A DNA stretch of 31,536 bases from Lachnospiraceae bacterium UBA935 (GCA_002293525.1 DBDJ01000010.1:29585-61120); one strand, 5' to 3'; positions 17,241 through 25,368 are shown, counted from the first letter of the stretch. The notes: generated by a model not told the origin, from the letters alone. Numbers and translations are program-made.

Positions 17241-17915
17241 TTACTGTTCTTCATACTTGCCATAATACTTCCCATAATAGCCTTTAGCCGAAAAATTCAC
17301 CTTATTCAGTACGCAGCCCAGTATCTTGCACCCGGCCATGTCCAGCTGTTCCTTAACTTTTCTGACATAGCGGTAGCTGATGGCGCCGCTTTCTAAGATA
17401 ATCACCGCCCCGTCACAGTTCTTGGAGACTACGGCGGCATCGATGACACTGCCGAGGGGCGGGGTATCCACGATGATGACATCAAAGACTTTGCGTCCCG
17501 CTTCCAACAGTTTCTGGAACTTGGTGCTGCCAAGCAGTTCACTGGGATTGGGCGGAACCGGTCCGGCATAGATCAGATAGAAATTACTGATGTCCGACAC
17601 ACATAGAATCTCTTCAAAAGAGGTCTGCCCGGCCAGGTAATTGGTCAGGCCGTAACGGATCTTCCCTTTTTTATGGCGGGCCCGCATAACGGATTTTCTA
17701 AGATCGGCATCAATCAGCAAAGTCCGCTTTCCGTTCTGGGCAAAGGAATGAGCCAGTTCAAAAGATATGCTGCTTTTTCCTTCGCCGGGAATACAGCTGG
17801 TCACGCAGATGGCATGGATGCCGACACCGCTGAATTCGATATTGGTGCGCAGGGTTTTGTATGCTTCTTTGGTTCTGAAATCAAGCACGTCCTGGTTGAG
17901 TATGATTTCCTGCAT
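17241..17915 (-). CDS. cpsD: CpsD/YwqD-type bacterial tyrosine kinase
   Basis: 224 residues, the usual length for the separate cytoplasmic kinase of Gram-positive bacteria. Walker A is SCIPGEGKSS (40-49), Walker A' is LLIDAD (67-72) and Walker B is VIIVDTPP (146-153). The C-terminal tyrosine cluster GYYGKYYGKY (212-221) is the autophosphorylation tail. It needs the cytoplasmic end of CpsC for activity, and the phosphorylation cycle with CpsB controls polymer length and output. The ATG at 17915 has AAAGGAG 6 nt upstream. It lies directly after cpsC, with a hairpin element between them. Confidence 0.95.
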   Translation of the reverse strand: MQEIILNQDVLDFRTKEAYKTLRTNIEFSGVGIHAICVTSCIPGEGKSSISFELAHSFAQNGKRTLLIDADLRKSVMRARHKKGKIRYGLTNYLAGQTSFEEILCVSDISNFYLIYAGPVPPNPSELLGSTKFQKLLEAGRKVFDVIIVDTPPLGSVIDAAVVSKNCDGAVIILESGAISYRYVRKVKEQLDMAGCKILGCVLNKVNFSAKGYYGKYYGKYEEQ

Positions 17916-17954
17916 GAAGTCTCCTTTCAGCTTTTGACACTTTTAGGCATTTAT

Positions 17955-17986
17955 AGGGAAACGCTGATGCATCATTGTTTCCTTAG
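17955..17986. repeat. Palindromic hairpin element, copy 2 (after cpsC)
   Basis: GGAAAC and GTTTCC arms enclose GCTGATGCATCATT. The element overlaps the cpsC stop codon. Apart from a 2-nt insertion it is identical to the copy at 18891-18920. There is no T-run, so an RNA-processing or stabilising hairpin is more likely than a terminator. Confidence 0.7.
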
Positions 17987-18843
17987 ACATCCGTCAGTTC
18001 GGTTATTTCTTTTACTTCGGCTTGGTCGATATCGATTTCCCTGATTTTGCTGTCTTTCCTGTTGCCTGAAAGTACCGCTTTACTGTGGCCGGCATTCATA
18101 TAGCTGGTATATTCCTGACTGCTCCGCACTTTTTTTCTTTTTCCCTTTTTTCCTTCCACGCCGGTGTCCGGAATCAGGGCAAGGGTACTGAGTCCGAGAT
18201 AGTTCTCGATATCTTCCGGAGAGCGGATCGTATCGTCCATCAGATAATGGATGATGATGACCGCCATGCTGACAAACAGCCCCGCCAATGTTCCGACGAT
18301 GCTCCAGCGGGAGACTGACGGTTCGGACGGCATGTCCGGAAGGTTGGCCGTCTCTACGATGTTGACCGCTTCGATATCCATCACGGCGGTAATATGCTCG
18401 GAAGCCACGTCACGAACCGTGTCGGCGATATATTGTGCCCTGACGGGCTCCGTATCCTGGACGGTAATGCCGATAATACGGGTGTCAGCCTTGTTTTCAA
18501 TGAAGATCCGGTCTTGCATTTCGCCGTAAGTATCCGTCAGACCACATTCTTCAATGACCTTTTCCAGCACATAGCGGCTGATAATCAGTTCATTGTAATC
18601 CTTGGTCAGCTGCGTTGCCAGCTGGGTATCGCTATAGGTGACCGTGCTGCTGTCCTGTTTGTTCAGGATATATACCTTGGTCGTTGATTCGTATTGGGGA
18701 GCGATCACATAAGAGCTAACCGCAAAGCCTATGGCACCGGCTGACAGGCCGCATAAGGCGATCAGCCATAGACGGCGCAGAACCAGCCGTATGATCTCCT
18801 GAAGGTCTATTTCTACAAAATCTTCTTTTCCTGTTCCCTGCAT
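17983..18843 (-). CDS. cpsC: CpsC/YwqC-type chain-length regulator and kinase activator
   Basis: 286 residues. Wzz-family layout: VEIDLQEIIRLVLRRLW near the N-terminus, membrane helix 1 at about 27-47, an extracellular segment with APQYESTTKVYIL, the PSEPSVSR motif just before helix 2 (about 180-200), and a cytoplasmic end containing TIRSPEDIENYLGLSTLALIP. It acts in the membrane as polysaccharide co-polymerase and activator of CpsD. The cytoplasmic tail is some 60 residues longer than the usual activation segment, Lys/Arg-rich and then acidic (from about 230). ATG at 18843 with GAGG 9 nt upstream. Confidence 0.93.
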   Translation of the reverse strand: MQGTGKEDFVEIDLQEIIRLVLRRLWLIALCGLSAGAIGFAVSSYVIAPQYESTTKVYILNKQDSSTVTYSDTQLATQLTKDYNELIISRYVLEKVIEECGLTDTYGEMQDRIFIENKADTRIIGITVQDTEPVRAQYIADTVRDVASEHITAVMDIEAVNIVETANLPDMPSEPSVSRWSIVGTLAGLFVSMAVIIIHYLMDDTIRSPEDIENYLGLSTLALIPDTGVEGKKGKRKKVRSSQEYTSYMNAGHSKAVLSGNRKDSKIREIDIDQAEVKEITELTDV

Positions 18844-18890
18844 TGCTGTAACCTCGCATTATATGTTTCGGATGCTTGCATTAAATGTTT

Positions 18891-18920
18891 AGGGAAACTG
18901 ATGCATCATTGTTTCCTTAG
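18891..18920. repeat. Palindromic hairpin element, copy 1 (after cpsB)
   Basis: AGGGAAAC, TGATGCATCA, then TTGTTTCCTTAG: an inverted repeat with a palindromic core. It overlaps the last codons and stop of cpsB and is matched 30/30, ignoring one 2-nt insertion, by the element at 17955-17986. Confidence 0.7.
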
Positions 18921-19607
18921 GATGCTAGCGGCATTATTAACTACTATATCATCGATATAGGATCTGCGGTATTTTCGATATAAATACGCACAGCAGCGTT
19001 TACTTTCCGGTTTTCTGACCGTACTGCCGTGGGCATCGGTGGCGATAAAATCGACCAGCTCCTGATCTAAGAACCGGCGCGTCGCTCTCCGGAGCGGCCC
19101 GCTGATGACAGACGCGGCATTGACCTGGATCCGGCTCCCCATATTGCGCAGCTCACTTAAATAATCCGGACGCCTCACGAAGCACCGGCAGCGTTCCGCG
19201 TGCGCCACTATGGGCGTATAGCCCAGTCCCATCAAATGATCCGCCGCGTTACGTATATAAGTGTACTCTTGATCGGGCGAAAACTCAACCAGAATAAATG
19301 AACTGCCGTGGATGGAACAGATTCTTTGCTGTTCCAAGGCTTCTTCCACCCCGTCGCTGTAATATATTTCATGGCCGAGATAGAGCGTAAGCGGGATGCC
19401 GTTATCTTTCAGCTCCCGGCGGACGTCCTCCAGACGTGCCCGCAAGGTCTCGGGACTGGCATTGCCCCGGTCAGCCCGGAAATGCGGGGTCGCCACGATG
19501 GCGGTTATCCCCTCCTGGCAGGCGATCCGCGCCATCGCTGCCGCTTCTTTCAGATCCGCTGCACCGTCGTCCGTTCCATACAAGATGTGGTTGTGTATAT
19601 CAATCAT
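18906..19607 (-). CDS. cpsB: CpsB/YwqE-type PHP-domain tyrosine phosphatase
   Basis: 233 residues of the polymerase-and-histidinol-phosphatase fold. Metal ligands visible are His5 and His7 (DIHNHIL), His42 (ATPHF), Glu80 (LGHEIYY), His136 (IVAHAERC), and Asp191 and His193 (ATDAHGS). The first motif has Asn where the family usually has Cys or Ser, which is not expected to matter. It is a Mn-dependent phosphatase that removes phosphate from the CpsD tyrosine cluster. It starts at ATG 19607 with AGAGGAA about 12 nt upstream. A strong terminator-like hairpin stands immediately before it, so expression probably depends on read-through or a promoter I cannot see. Confidence 0.93.
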   Translation of the reverse strand: MIDIHNHILYGTDDGAADLKEAAAMARIACQEGITAIVATPHFRADRGNASPETLRARLEDVRRELKDNGIPLTLYLGHEIYYSDGVEEALEQQRICSIHGSSFILVEFSPDQEYTYIRNAADHLMGLGYTPIVAHAERCRCFVRRPDYLSELRNMGSRIQVNAASVISGPLRRATRRFLDQELVDFIATDAHGSTVRKPESKRCCAYLYRKYRRSYIDDIVVNNAASILRKQ

Positions 19608-19626
19608 AGTATTGCTATTTTTCCTC

Positions 19627-19664
19627 TCAAAAACTGTCGGCCGCCAATCGACGGCCGACAGTTT
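19627..19664 (-). terminator. Intra-operon terminator/attenuator before cpsB
   Basis: A perfect 13-bp stem (19631-19643 with 19652-19664, AAACTGTCGGCCG/CGGCCGACAGTTT) with an 8-nt loop is followed on the minus strand by TTTTTGAG. It lies between the secreted-protein gene and cpsB and ends just before the cpsB ribosome binding site. It would separate the upstream trio from the biosynthetic genes unless antitermination occurs. Confidence 0.8.
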
Positions 19665-19690
19665 CTACGCTTAGTCTCTTGCATAACGTC

Positions 19691-19717
19691 AGGGACGGGG
19701 AACCGTCTGGTACGCAC
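19691..19717. repeat. REP-like short hairpin
   Basis: GACGG-GGAA-CCGTC (19694-19707) inside AGGGACGGGGAACCGTCTGG, followed by TACGCAC. It resembles the REP-type palindromes common between clostridial genes, though I cannot confirm other copies. TGGTACGCAC echoes the arm of the terminator at 7654-7678. Confidence 0.45.
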
Positions 19718-19735
19718 AAGTCAAAATAATACCCT

Positions 19736-20350
19736 TTATTCTAAAGGAATCGAGTCAGCAGGCATTTGAATAAAGGCAACCGGGCCTGACTGGGTCAGAT
19801 TGAGGATGACATGATCAAGTCTGACTTCTACGATTTCCACATCAACCCAAACGCCGTCTACAAGCTGCTTAACTGCAACTTTGGTGTCACCCGCTAAGCC
19901 TTTTACATAAAAATTGATCGTAGCAATAAGGAAATTGGCCTTCGGGAGGCTGACATCCATAACATTGAAAAGGGTTCCGCCAAGTGTTTCTGCCTGCGAT
20001 TTGGCATCGGTGACGGTATTGTTGCTGACCTTGGCCAAGGTTGCCGCCAGGTTGGTGGCCACGCCGTTAATCAGGATCTTTCCGCCTTGGCCCACCGGCA
20101 TTACATTTTCTACCCCCGGTACCGATGATACGGCATTGTTGTAGAACTCGCCTGCCGACAGTCCGCGTGACGTGGCCTGTTCTGAGTCCCCGGCATTATT
20201 GAAACCGGCTTCAACATAAGGGGCGGGATTGGAGGCGGGAGCGGGAGCGTTTGAAGCTACTACTGCTTCGGCAGAAGGGCTGCCAGCCGCCAATACCGGA
20301 ACCGAACTTAGCAGTACCGTTACACATACTAAAATAATTAATTTTTTCAC
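19736..20350 (-). CDS. Small secreted protein of unknown function in the polysaccharide operon
   Basis: 204 residues from the GTG at 20350, preferred because AAAGGAG lies 10 nt upstream and VKKLIILVCVTVLLSSVPVL is a clear signal peptide (cleavage near VLAAG). An in-frame upstream start would only translate the tandem repeats in the leader. After an Ala/Pro-rich linker there is a domain from about residue 60 to the end (SAGEFYNNAV, GVENVMPVGQGGKILINGVA, INFYVKGLAG, VRLDHVILNLTQSGPVAFIQ) with a beta-rich look. I do not recognise the family. It has no LPXTG, transmembrane anchor or lipobox. It lies between the pseudo-sortase and cpsB, so a role in surface polymer or matrix assembly is a guess from context. 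Confidence 0.8.
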   Translation of the reverse strand: MKKLIILVCVTVLLSSVPVLAAGSPSAEAVVASNAPAPASNPAPYVEAGFNNAGDSEQATSRGLSAGEFYNNAVSSVPGVENVMPVGQGGKILINGVATNLAATLAKVSNNTVTDAKSQAETLGGTLFNVMDVSLPKANFLIATINFYVKGLAGDTKVAVKQLVDGVWVDVEIVEVRLDHVILNLTQSGPVAFIQMPADSIPLE

Positions 20351-20390
20351 GATCTTATTTCTCCTTTCATTTTGCTGGTGAGTGTTGACA

Positions 20391-20474
20391 GTTATTGTTC
20401 GTGTTATTGTTCGTGTCTTCGATCGCGTTATTGTTCGTGTCTTCGATCGTGTTATTGTTCGTGTCATTAATCGT
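20391..20474. repeat. 24-bp tandem repeat in the leader of the secreted-protein gene
   Basis: GTTATTGTTCGTGTCTTCGATCGC and the same with final T are adjacent full units (20403-20426, 20427-20450). They are flanked by a half unit GTTATTGTTCGT (20391-20402) and a divergent unit (from 20451). It lies between the pseudo-sortase stop and the secreted-protein start. Copy number may vary between strains. Confidence 0.85.
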
Positions 20475-20524
20475 AGTATTTAGTGCTGTGGTATATTATG
20501 CCTTTTTACGGCGACGGTATACCG

Positions 20525-21388
20525 TCAGTCAAGGATCATCCGGTCAATGGTACCGGCCTCGTCAGTGCTCAAAGAACCGATGACGACGTACTGGGTGCCG
20601 ACCTCATTGTCGACGGTTCCGTTAAGGGTAACCAGAAAATGGTAGGGGGTAAGATCTTCCCAGCCGTCACGGATATTTCTGCCGACATCCCTGGCTCCAT
20701 ACATATCTTCCAAGTAATCAATACATCCGGCATAAGTCGTATAGTCATATCTTCGCAAGATGTCGCTGTCTTCATCATAATAGGCGGTAAATACGGTATA
20801 TGTCAGGCGATTATCCGGAAGATAAATGATAAAGCTATCGTGGCTGTCAAAAAACTCCGGGTTCTCAAACTGGTGGAGCTGATAAAAGATGTCGCCTTCC
20901 TTGTCATCTTTCCCGTGAATAATCGTATTGAAGTCACACATATTCATCAGGTTGGCCATTTCTGTGTAAGCGGCACCGGCAGCTCCGGCGGCTCCGTCCG
21001 GGGTATGCGTGGCATAATAGTCATCGGCAATGCCGCTTTGGAGCAGCGGCAGGTCAATATCGGTTCCCGGCACGTACAGCCAAGCAAAAATATCCGGATT
21101 CAAAGACCAAAGCAGCTCAAAATCTATCGTTCCGTCCTGAGCCGATTCGATCTGCCCAGTCTCAGCTGTCCCATCACGCTGTGTCTCATCACTGTCGGAG
21201 TGTTCATCTGCTGCGTCCGGCGTTTCCGTGAAAAGTGGCACGTCAGGCTCATCGGGCAGGGCTTTTTGGTCAGTTCTGCAGGCTCCTAACCCGCAGCAAA
21301 CCAGAACAGCCAGCAGCACGATCCCTTTCTTATTATAAAGGATGTATGTTGATCTTTTATTTTTAATGTTTTTCTTGATATTGTTCAT
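20525..21388 (-). CDS. Sortase-B-fold lipoprotein lacking all catalytic residues (pseudo-sortase)
   Basis: 287 residues. The N-terminus has a basic start, a hydrophobic stretch and a lipobox LGAC with Cys37, so it is probably a lipoprotein outside the membrane. After an acidic linker (40-88) comes a class B sortase domain: NPDIFAWLYVPGTDIDLPLL (97-116), DDYYATHTPDG, FNTIIHGKDDKEGDIFYQL (153-171) and PYHFLVTLNGTVDNEVGTQY (248-267), then VVIGSL. Aligned by eye to active enzymes (NT.IYGHN, TLSTC, R before FVVVG), the catalytic His is Lys160, the Cys is Thr258 and the Arg is Gln266. The frame is intact, so the loss is by substitution. It should not act as a transpeptidase; it may bind a sorting-type peptide or scaffold polymer attachment (inference). 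It sits 62 bp after the LCP gene. The start ATG at 21388 has only a weak AAAGTGA site. Confidence 0.78.
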   Translation of the reverse strand: MNNIKKNIKNKRSTYILYNKKGIVLLAVLVCCGLGACRTDQKALPDEPDVPLFTETPDAADEHSDSDETQRDGTAETGQIESAQDGTIDFELLWSLNPDIFAWLYVPGTDIDLPLLQSGIADDYYATHTPDGAAGAAGAAYTEMANLMNMCDFNTIIHGKDDKEGDIFYQLHQFENPEFFDSHDSFIIYLPDNRLTYTVFTAYYDEDSDILRRYDYTTYAGCIDYLEDMYGARDVGRNIRDGWEDLTPYHFLVTLNGTVDNEVGTQYVVIGSLSTDEAGTIDRMILD

Positions 21389-21393
21389 GTGAT

Positions 21394-21450
21394 TATATTC
21401 ACTTTTATACTATTCACTTTTATGTCAATTCACTTCCTGCCTATTCACTG
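21394..21450. repeat. Short direct repeats between LCP and pseudo-sortase genes
   Basis: ATTCACTT occurs three times, twice as TATTCACTTTTAT, with a partial fourth ATTCACTG, across the 62-bp spacer. It is another example of the repeat-built spacers in this operon. Confidence 0.6.
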
Positions 21451-22515
21451 CTACGATATAGTAACCGGCTGGTAAAACACTTCGATAATCATCTGATAAA
21501 GAGCATCTTCATCCACATGAAACTCTTCAAACTGTTCACCCTGTACGGTTTCACCCGCCAAGGAACGGAACTGGCCTGAGCTGAAATCATACCCGTTCGC
21601 ATCGGAGACCAGAAAAATAATCTCTTCCGCCGTAACATCCGTAATAACCTGTTCTTTTACGGCTTCATAAAGTCTTATCGGCAAGCCGATATCATTTTTT
21701 AAGGCTTCTTTCAAGTCGGCAACAAACTGATCTAAGAACTGCTGTTGTCTTAGCAGTCTCCCGTCAGCCGACCCGGGAACCGTAATATCGCGTTTCTGTA
21801 CGTAATAATAGGCATCGCTGCCAGTCAGCAGGATAGTTTCCCCCTTTTTTACAGTTCTGCTATTGTCACCCAGCACGACATCTTCCAAGGCGACAACCTC
21901 GACTCCGCCGATCAAGTCGGTGAGCGTAACGACAGTCGTCATATTGATGGCGCAATAACCATGGATCGGAATGTTATAAAAAAGATTCCGCACGGCATCA
22001 ACCTGATATTCGCAGCTTTGTTCCACGCCGTTGCCAAAGCCGTGCTGCACGGCCAGCGGAGCCTTTACGGTGTCAACCAGCCCGCCTTCCTGATCATAGA
22101 CCGCCACATCGGTCATCGTGTTGCGGTTAATGCTGATCAACTGACAGCTTTTGTCCTCCGGGTTAAGCACCAGCAAAAACATCGCATCAGCCTGACCGCC
22201 GTCGGTACCCTCGGGGACCTCCGTCATTTCTTCTTTCTTGTCGATCCCCATCAGCAGGAAGGTCATGATTTCTTGATTATAAGTATATATACCGTCATGA
22301 TACCGAACCCATCCGGCCTGCCAGATTTCCGGCTCAGATTCTGGCGGTTCTTCCGCCAGAATACTGTCATCCAGTTCAGGCACCACATCTTCCCATTGGT
22401 TCAGCAAATTCCTTCTGCCTGATTCTTTGATTATAATATAAAAAATAGCGGTAACAATGATTATGGACAAGAAACAGGCTAAAATCAAAAATATTCGCTT
22501 TTTATGACTGCTCAT
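21451..22515 (-). CDS. LytR-CpsA-Psr (LCP) family polymer-attachment protein
   Basis: 354 residues. One N-terminal membrane helix (about 8-28) precedes the extracellular LCP domain: TFLLMGIDKK, QADAMFLLVLN (conserved Asp), LISINRNTM (family SIPRDT), HGFGNGVEQS, LTDLIGGVEVV, and KRDITVPGSADGRLLRQQQF with the conserved arginines. LCP enzymes transfer undecaprenyl-phosphate-linked glycopolymers to peptidoglycan or another acceptor. As first gene of the locus it probably anchors the polymer made by the downstream genes. The Asp of the RDT motif is Asn here, a deviation that may or may not matter. ATG at 22515 with AAAGGG 7 nt upstream. Confidence 0.92.
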   Translation of the reverse strand: MSSHKKRIFLILACFLSIIIVTAIFYIIIKESGRRNLLNQWEDVVPELDDSILAEEPPESEPEIWQAGWVRYHDGIYTYNQEIMTFLLMGIDKKEEMTEVPEGTDGGQADAMFLLVLNPEDKSCQLISINRNTMTDVAVYDQEGGLVDTVKAPLAVQHGFGNGVEQSCEYQVDAVRNLFYNIPIHGYCAINMTTVVTLTDLIGGVEVVALEDVVLGDNSRTVKKGETILLTGSDAYYYVQKRDITVPGSADGRLLRQQQFLDQFVADLKEALKNDIGLPIRLYEAVKEQVITDVTAEEIIFLVSDANGYDFSSGQFRSLAGETVQGEQFEEFHVDEDALYQMIIEVFYQPVTIS

Positions 22516-22549
22516 CTTAATTCCCTTTAATATTATTCCTGTCTTATCT

Positions 22550-22670
22550 GTTATTTTGTTACCGCACTGTTATTTTATACCGCACTGTTATTCTGATAGC
22601 ACTGTTATTCTGTTACCGCACTGTTATTCTGTTATCGTGTTATTCTGTAAACACTGCTATTTTGTTACCG
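22550..22670. repeat. Tandem repeat array in the leader of the polysaccharide operon
   Basis: About seven degenerate 16-19-bp units of GTTATTCTGTTACCGCACT type follow one another between the operon promoter and the LCP gene, so they would be transcribed in the leader. Several differ only in C/T at position 7 or lack TTACC. Confidence 0.85.
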
Positions 22671-22761
22671 AATCGATCAGCTGAAACGCCAAAGCCGAAC
22701 CCCGATATCGGTTATGATTACTACATATCGCTGCTATCTGATATACTTACTATGATTATAA

Positions 22762-22790
22762 ATTTTACGCCATATCCCGCCTTATGTCAA
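22762..22790 (-). promoter_or_regulatory. Promoter of the polysaccharide operon
   Basis: On the minus strand TTGACA (22785-22790), a 17-nt spacer and TAAAAT (22762-22767). The -35 box overlaps the clpB stop codon. It predicts a leader of about 240 nt containing a CCGATATCGG palindrome (near 22699-22708) and the tandem repeats. Confidence 0.8.
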
Positions 22791-25368
22791 GAAAAATGAA
22801 TGCTGAGTTCGTTGCCTTCCAGCCCGATTTCAATCTCATTGCCGCCGGAAATCTCACCGGCCAAGATCAGTTTTGCAACCAATGTCTCAATATTTTTTTG
22901 AACATAACGCTTGAGGGGCCTGGCTCCGTATAAGGGATCATAGGCATTTTCCACAATAAACCGTTCGGCCTCGGGAGACACGGCAACAGTGAGTTCCCGG
23001 TCGGCCAGCCGCCGGTTTAAGTCGGCGGTAATCAGACGGATGATAGCCGCCATGTTATCTTTGGTCAGCGGATTAAAGAGGATGGTCTCGTCCAGGCGGT
23101 TTAAGAATTCCGGGCGAAAATGACCGCGCAGATCAGCTTGAACCAGTTGCCTGGCCGCTTCGCTGACAGTGCCGTCGGCATCGATTCCTTCCAGCAGGTA
23201 TGAGGCGCCGATATTGGAAGTCATAATCAGTACGGTGTTCTTAAAGTCAACCGTCCGCCCTTGGGAATCGGTGATCCGGCCGTCGTCCAGCACCTGCAGC
23301 AGGACATTGAACACTTCCGGATGGGCTTTTTCGATTTCATCCAGGAGGATGACGGCATAAGGATGGCGGCGGACCGCTTCGGTCAGCTGGCCGCCTTCTT
23401 CATAGCCGACATAGCCGGGCGGGGCGCCGATCAACCGGGAAACGGAGAACTTTTCCATGTATTCGCTCATGTCCAGGCGGACGATGTTGGCTTCGTCATC
23501 AAATAAGGCTTCTGCCAGCGCCTTCGCCAGCTCGGTCTTGCCGACACCGGTGGGGCCGAGGAACAGAAAGGAGCCGATGGGCCTTTTCGGATCCTTGATA
23601 CCGGCCTTGGAACGGAGGATGGCTTCGGTCACCTTGGTAACGGCCTCTTCCTGACCGACCACTCTTTGGTGCAGCAGCTCTTCCAGATGCAGGACTTTAT
23701 GGCGCTCGCTTTCGGTCAAGCGGGCTACCGGTATCCCGGTCCAGCGGGAAATGATCCGGGCGATTTCTTCCTCGGAGACATTTTCACGAACCAGGGTGAG
23801 ATCCTGATGGCGGAGCTTCTCTTCTTCGATCTCCAGCTTTTTGCGGCTGGCCGGCAATTGGCCGTAGCTGAGTTCGGCGGCGCGTTCCAGGTTGCCCTCG
23901 CGTTCGGCGATCTGGATCTCGTTATGGAGCCTTTCGATTTCTTCGCGCAGGGCGGACAGACGTTCCACCGAGGCTTTTTCGTTGTCCCATTGGGCCCGGC
24001 GGTTGTCATATTCTGCTTTCAGCTCGGCCAGTTCGCGCTGTAAGGAGGCGAGCCGGTCCTGGCTCAGGCGGTCGCTTTCTCTTTTCAGGGCTGTTTCCTC
24101 GATCTCCATCTGCATCATCCGGCGGCGCAGCTCATCCAGCTCGGCCGGCATGGAGTCCAGCTCGGTTTTGATCAGGGCGCAGGCTTCGTCCACCAGGTCG
24201 ATGGCTTTGTCCGGCAGGAAGCGGTCAGAGATGTAGCGGGCCGACAGGGTGGCGGCACTGACGAGGGCATTGTCCATGATCTTCACGCCGTGATAGACTT
24301 CATAGCGCTCTTTCAGACCCCGGAGGATGGAAACGGTGTCCTCGGCGGTGGGTTCCTCGACCATGACGGGCTGGAACCTTCTTTCTAAGGCGGCGTCCTT
24401 TTCGATATACCGGCGGTACTCATCCAGGGTGGTGGCACCGATGCAGTGCAGCTCCCCGCGTGCCAGCATCGGCTTCAGCATATTGCCGGCATCAAGGGCA
24501 CCGTCGGTCTTGCCGGCCCCGACGATGGTGTGAAGCTCGTCGATAAAGAGGAGGATCTGGCCGTCGCTCTGGCGGACATCCTCCAGCACGGCCTTGAGTC
24601 TTTCTTCGAATTCGCCGCGGTACTTGGCTCCCGCGACCAGGGCACCCATATCCAGGGCGAAGATTTTCTTGTCTTTCAGGCCCTGGGGGACGTCGCCCTG
24701 GACGATCCGCTGGGCCAGGCCTTCCACGACGGCGGTCTTGCCCACGCCGGGCTCGCCGATCAGGACGGGATTGTTCTTGGTCTTGCGGGACAGGATGCGG
24801 ATGATGTTACGGATCTCCTGATCCCGGCCGATGACGGGGTCAAGCTTCCGGCTGCGGGCACGTTCCACCAGCTCCTGGCCATATTTTTCCAGGGTGTCAT
24901 AGGTGGCCTCGGGATTGTCGCCGGTTACCCGCTGATTGCCCCTGACGGCCTGAAGCGCCTGCAAAAAGCGTTCCCGGGTAATCGCATATTCTTTCCATAT
25001 CTCTTTCGTGCTCTATTGGGATGTGCCAGCATCGAAAGGATAAGGTGCTCGACGGAAACATATTCATCACCCAGGCCTTTTGCTTCTTCTTCGGCGGCAA
25101 TCAGGACTTTATTCAGGTCCTTGCCGATGTGCAGCTGGCCGCCCTGAACCTTGACACGAGCCGCCAGGGCTGCGTCGGCCTGATCGAGGAAATGGTTCTT
25201 GTTGATTTCCATCTTTTCTATTAACTTGAGAATCAGGCTGTCTTCGATGGTAAGAAGGCTGTAAAGCAGATGCTCCTGTTCAATCTCTTGATTCCCGTAT
25301 TCGTAGGCAAGGCTTTCGCAGCGGTTAACCGCTTCGATGGATTTCTGCGTAAACTTGGAAATATTCAT
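22787..25368 (-). pseudogene. clpB: ClpB disaggregase gene with a one-base frameshift
   Basis: Corrected for one missing base the product is about 860 residues, the normal ClpB length. The N-terminal Clp repeat domain (MNISKFTQKSIEAVNRCESL) begins at ATG 25368 behind AAGGAGG. AAA module 1 has Walker A GEPGVGKTAV, a coiled-coil M domain follows (LSQDRLASLQRELAELKAEY), and AAA module 2 has GPTGVGKTEL. The frame breaks at about 25007: the minus strand reads GCACGAAAGAGATATGG where GCA CNG AAA GAG ATA TGG is expected (ALKEIW). The first frame ends at 24925; the second continues to 22787. The rest is well preserved, so this is a recent mutation or a sequencing error. The intact protein would be an ATP-driven disaggregase working with DnaK. 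It follows lon by 96 bp and probably shares its stress promoter. Confidence 0.88.

Noticed and set aside
20351..20467. An N-terminal extension of the secreted protein rich in RTITRSKT
   Set aside because: It is only translation of the 24-bp tandem repeat; the GTG at 20350 has a strong ribosome binding site and begins a signal peptide.
20391..22670. The tandem repeats as a CRISPR array
   Set aside because: Units are adjacent and degenerate with no unique spacers of constant length, and there are no cas genes.
23261..25147. Long plus-strand open frames opposite clpB and lon
   Set aside because: Shadow frames of strongly conserved GC-rich genes on the minus strand, without start signals or known domains.
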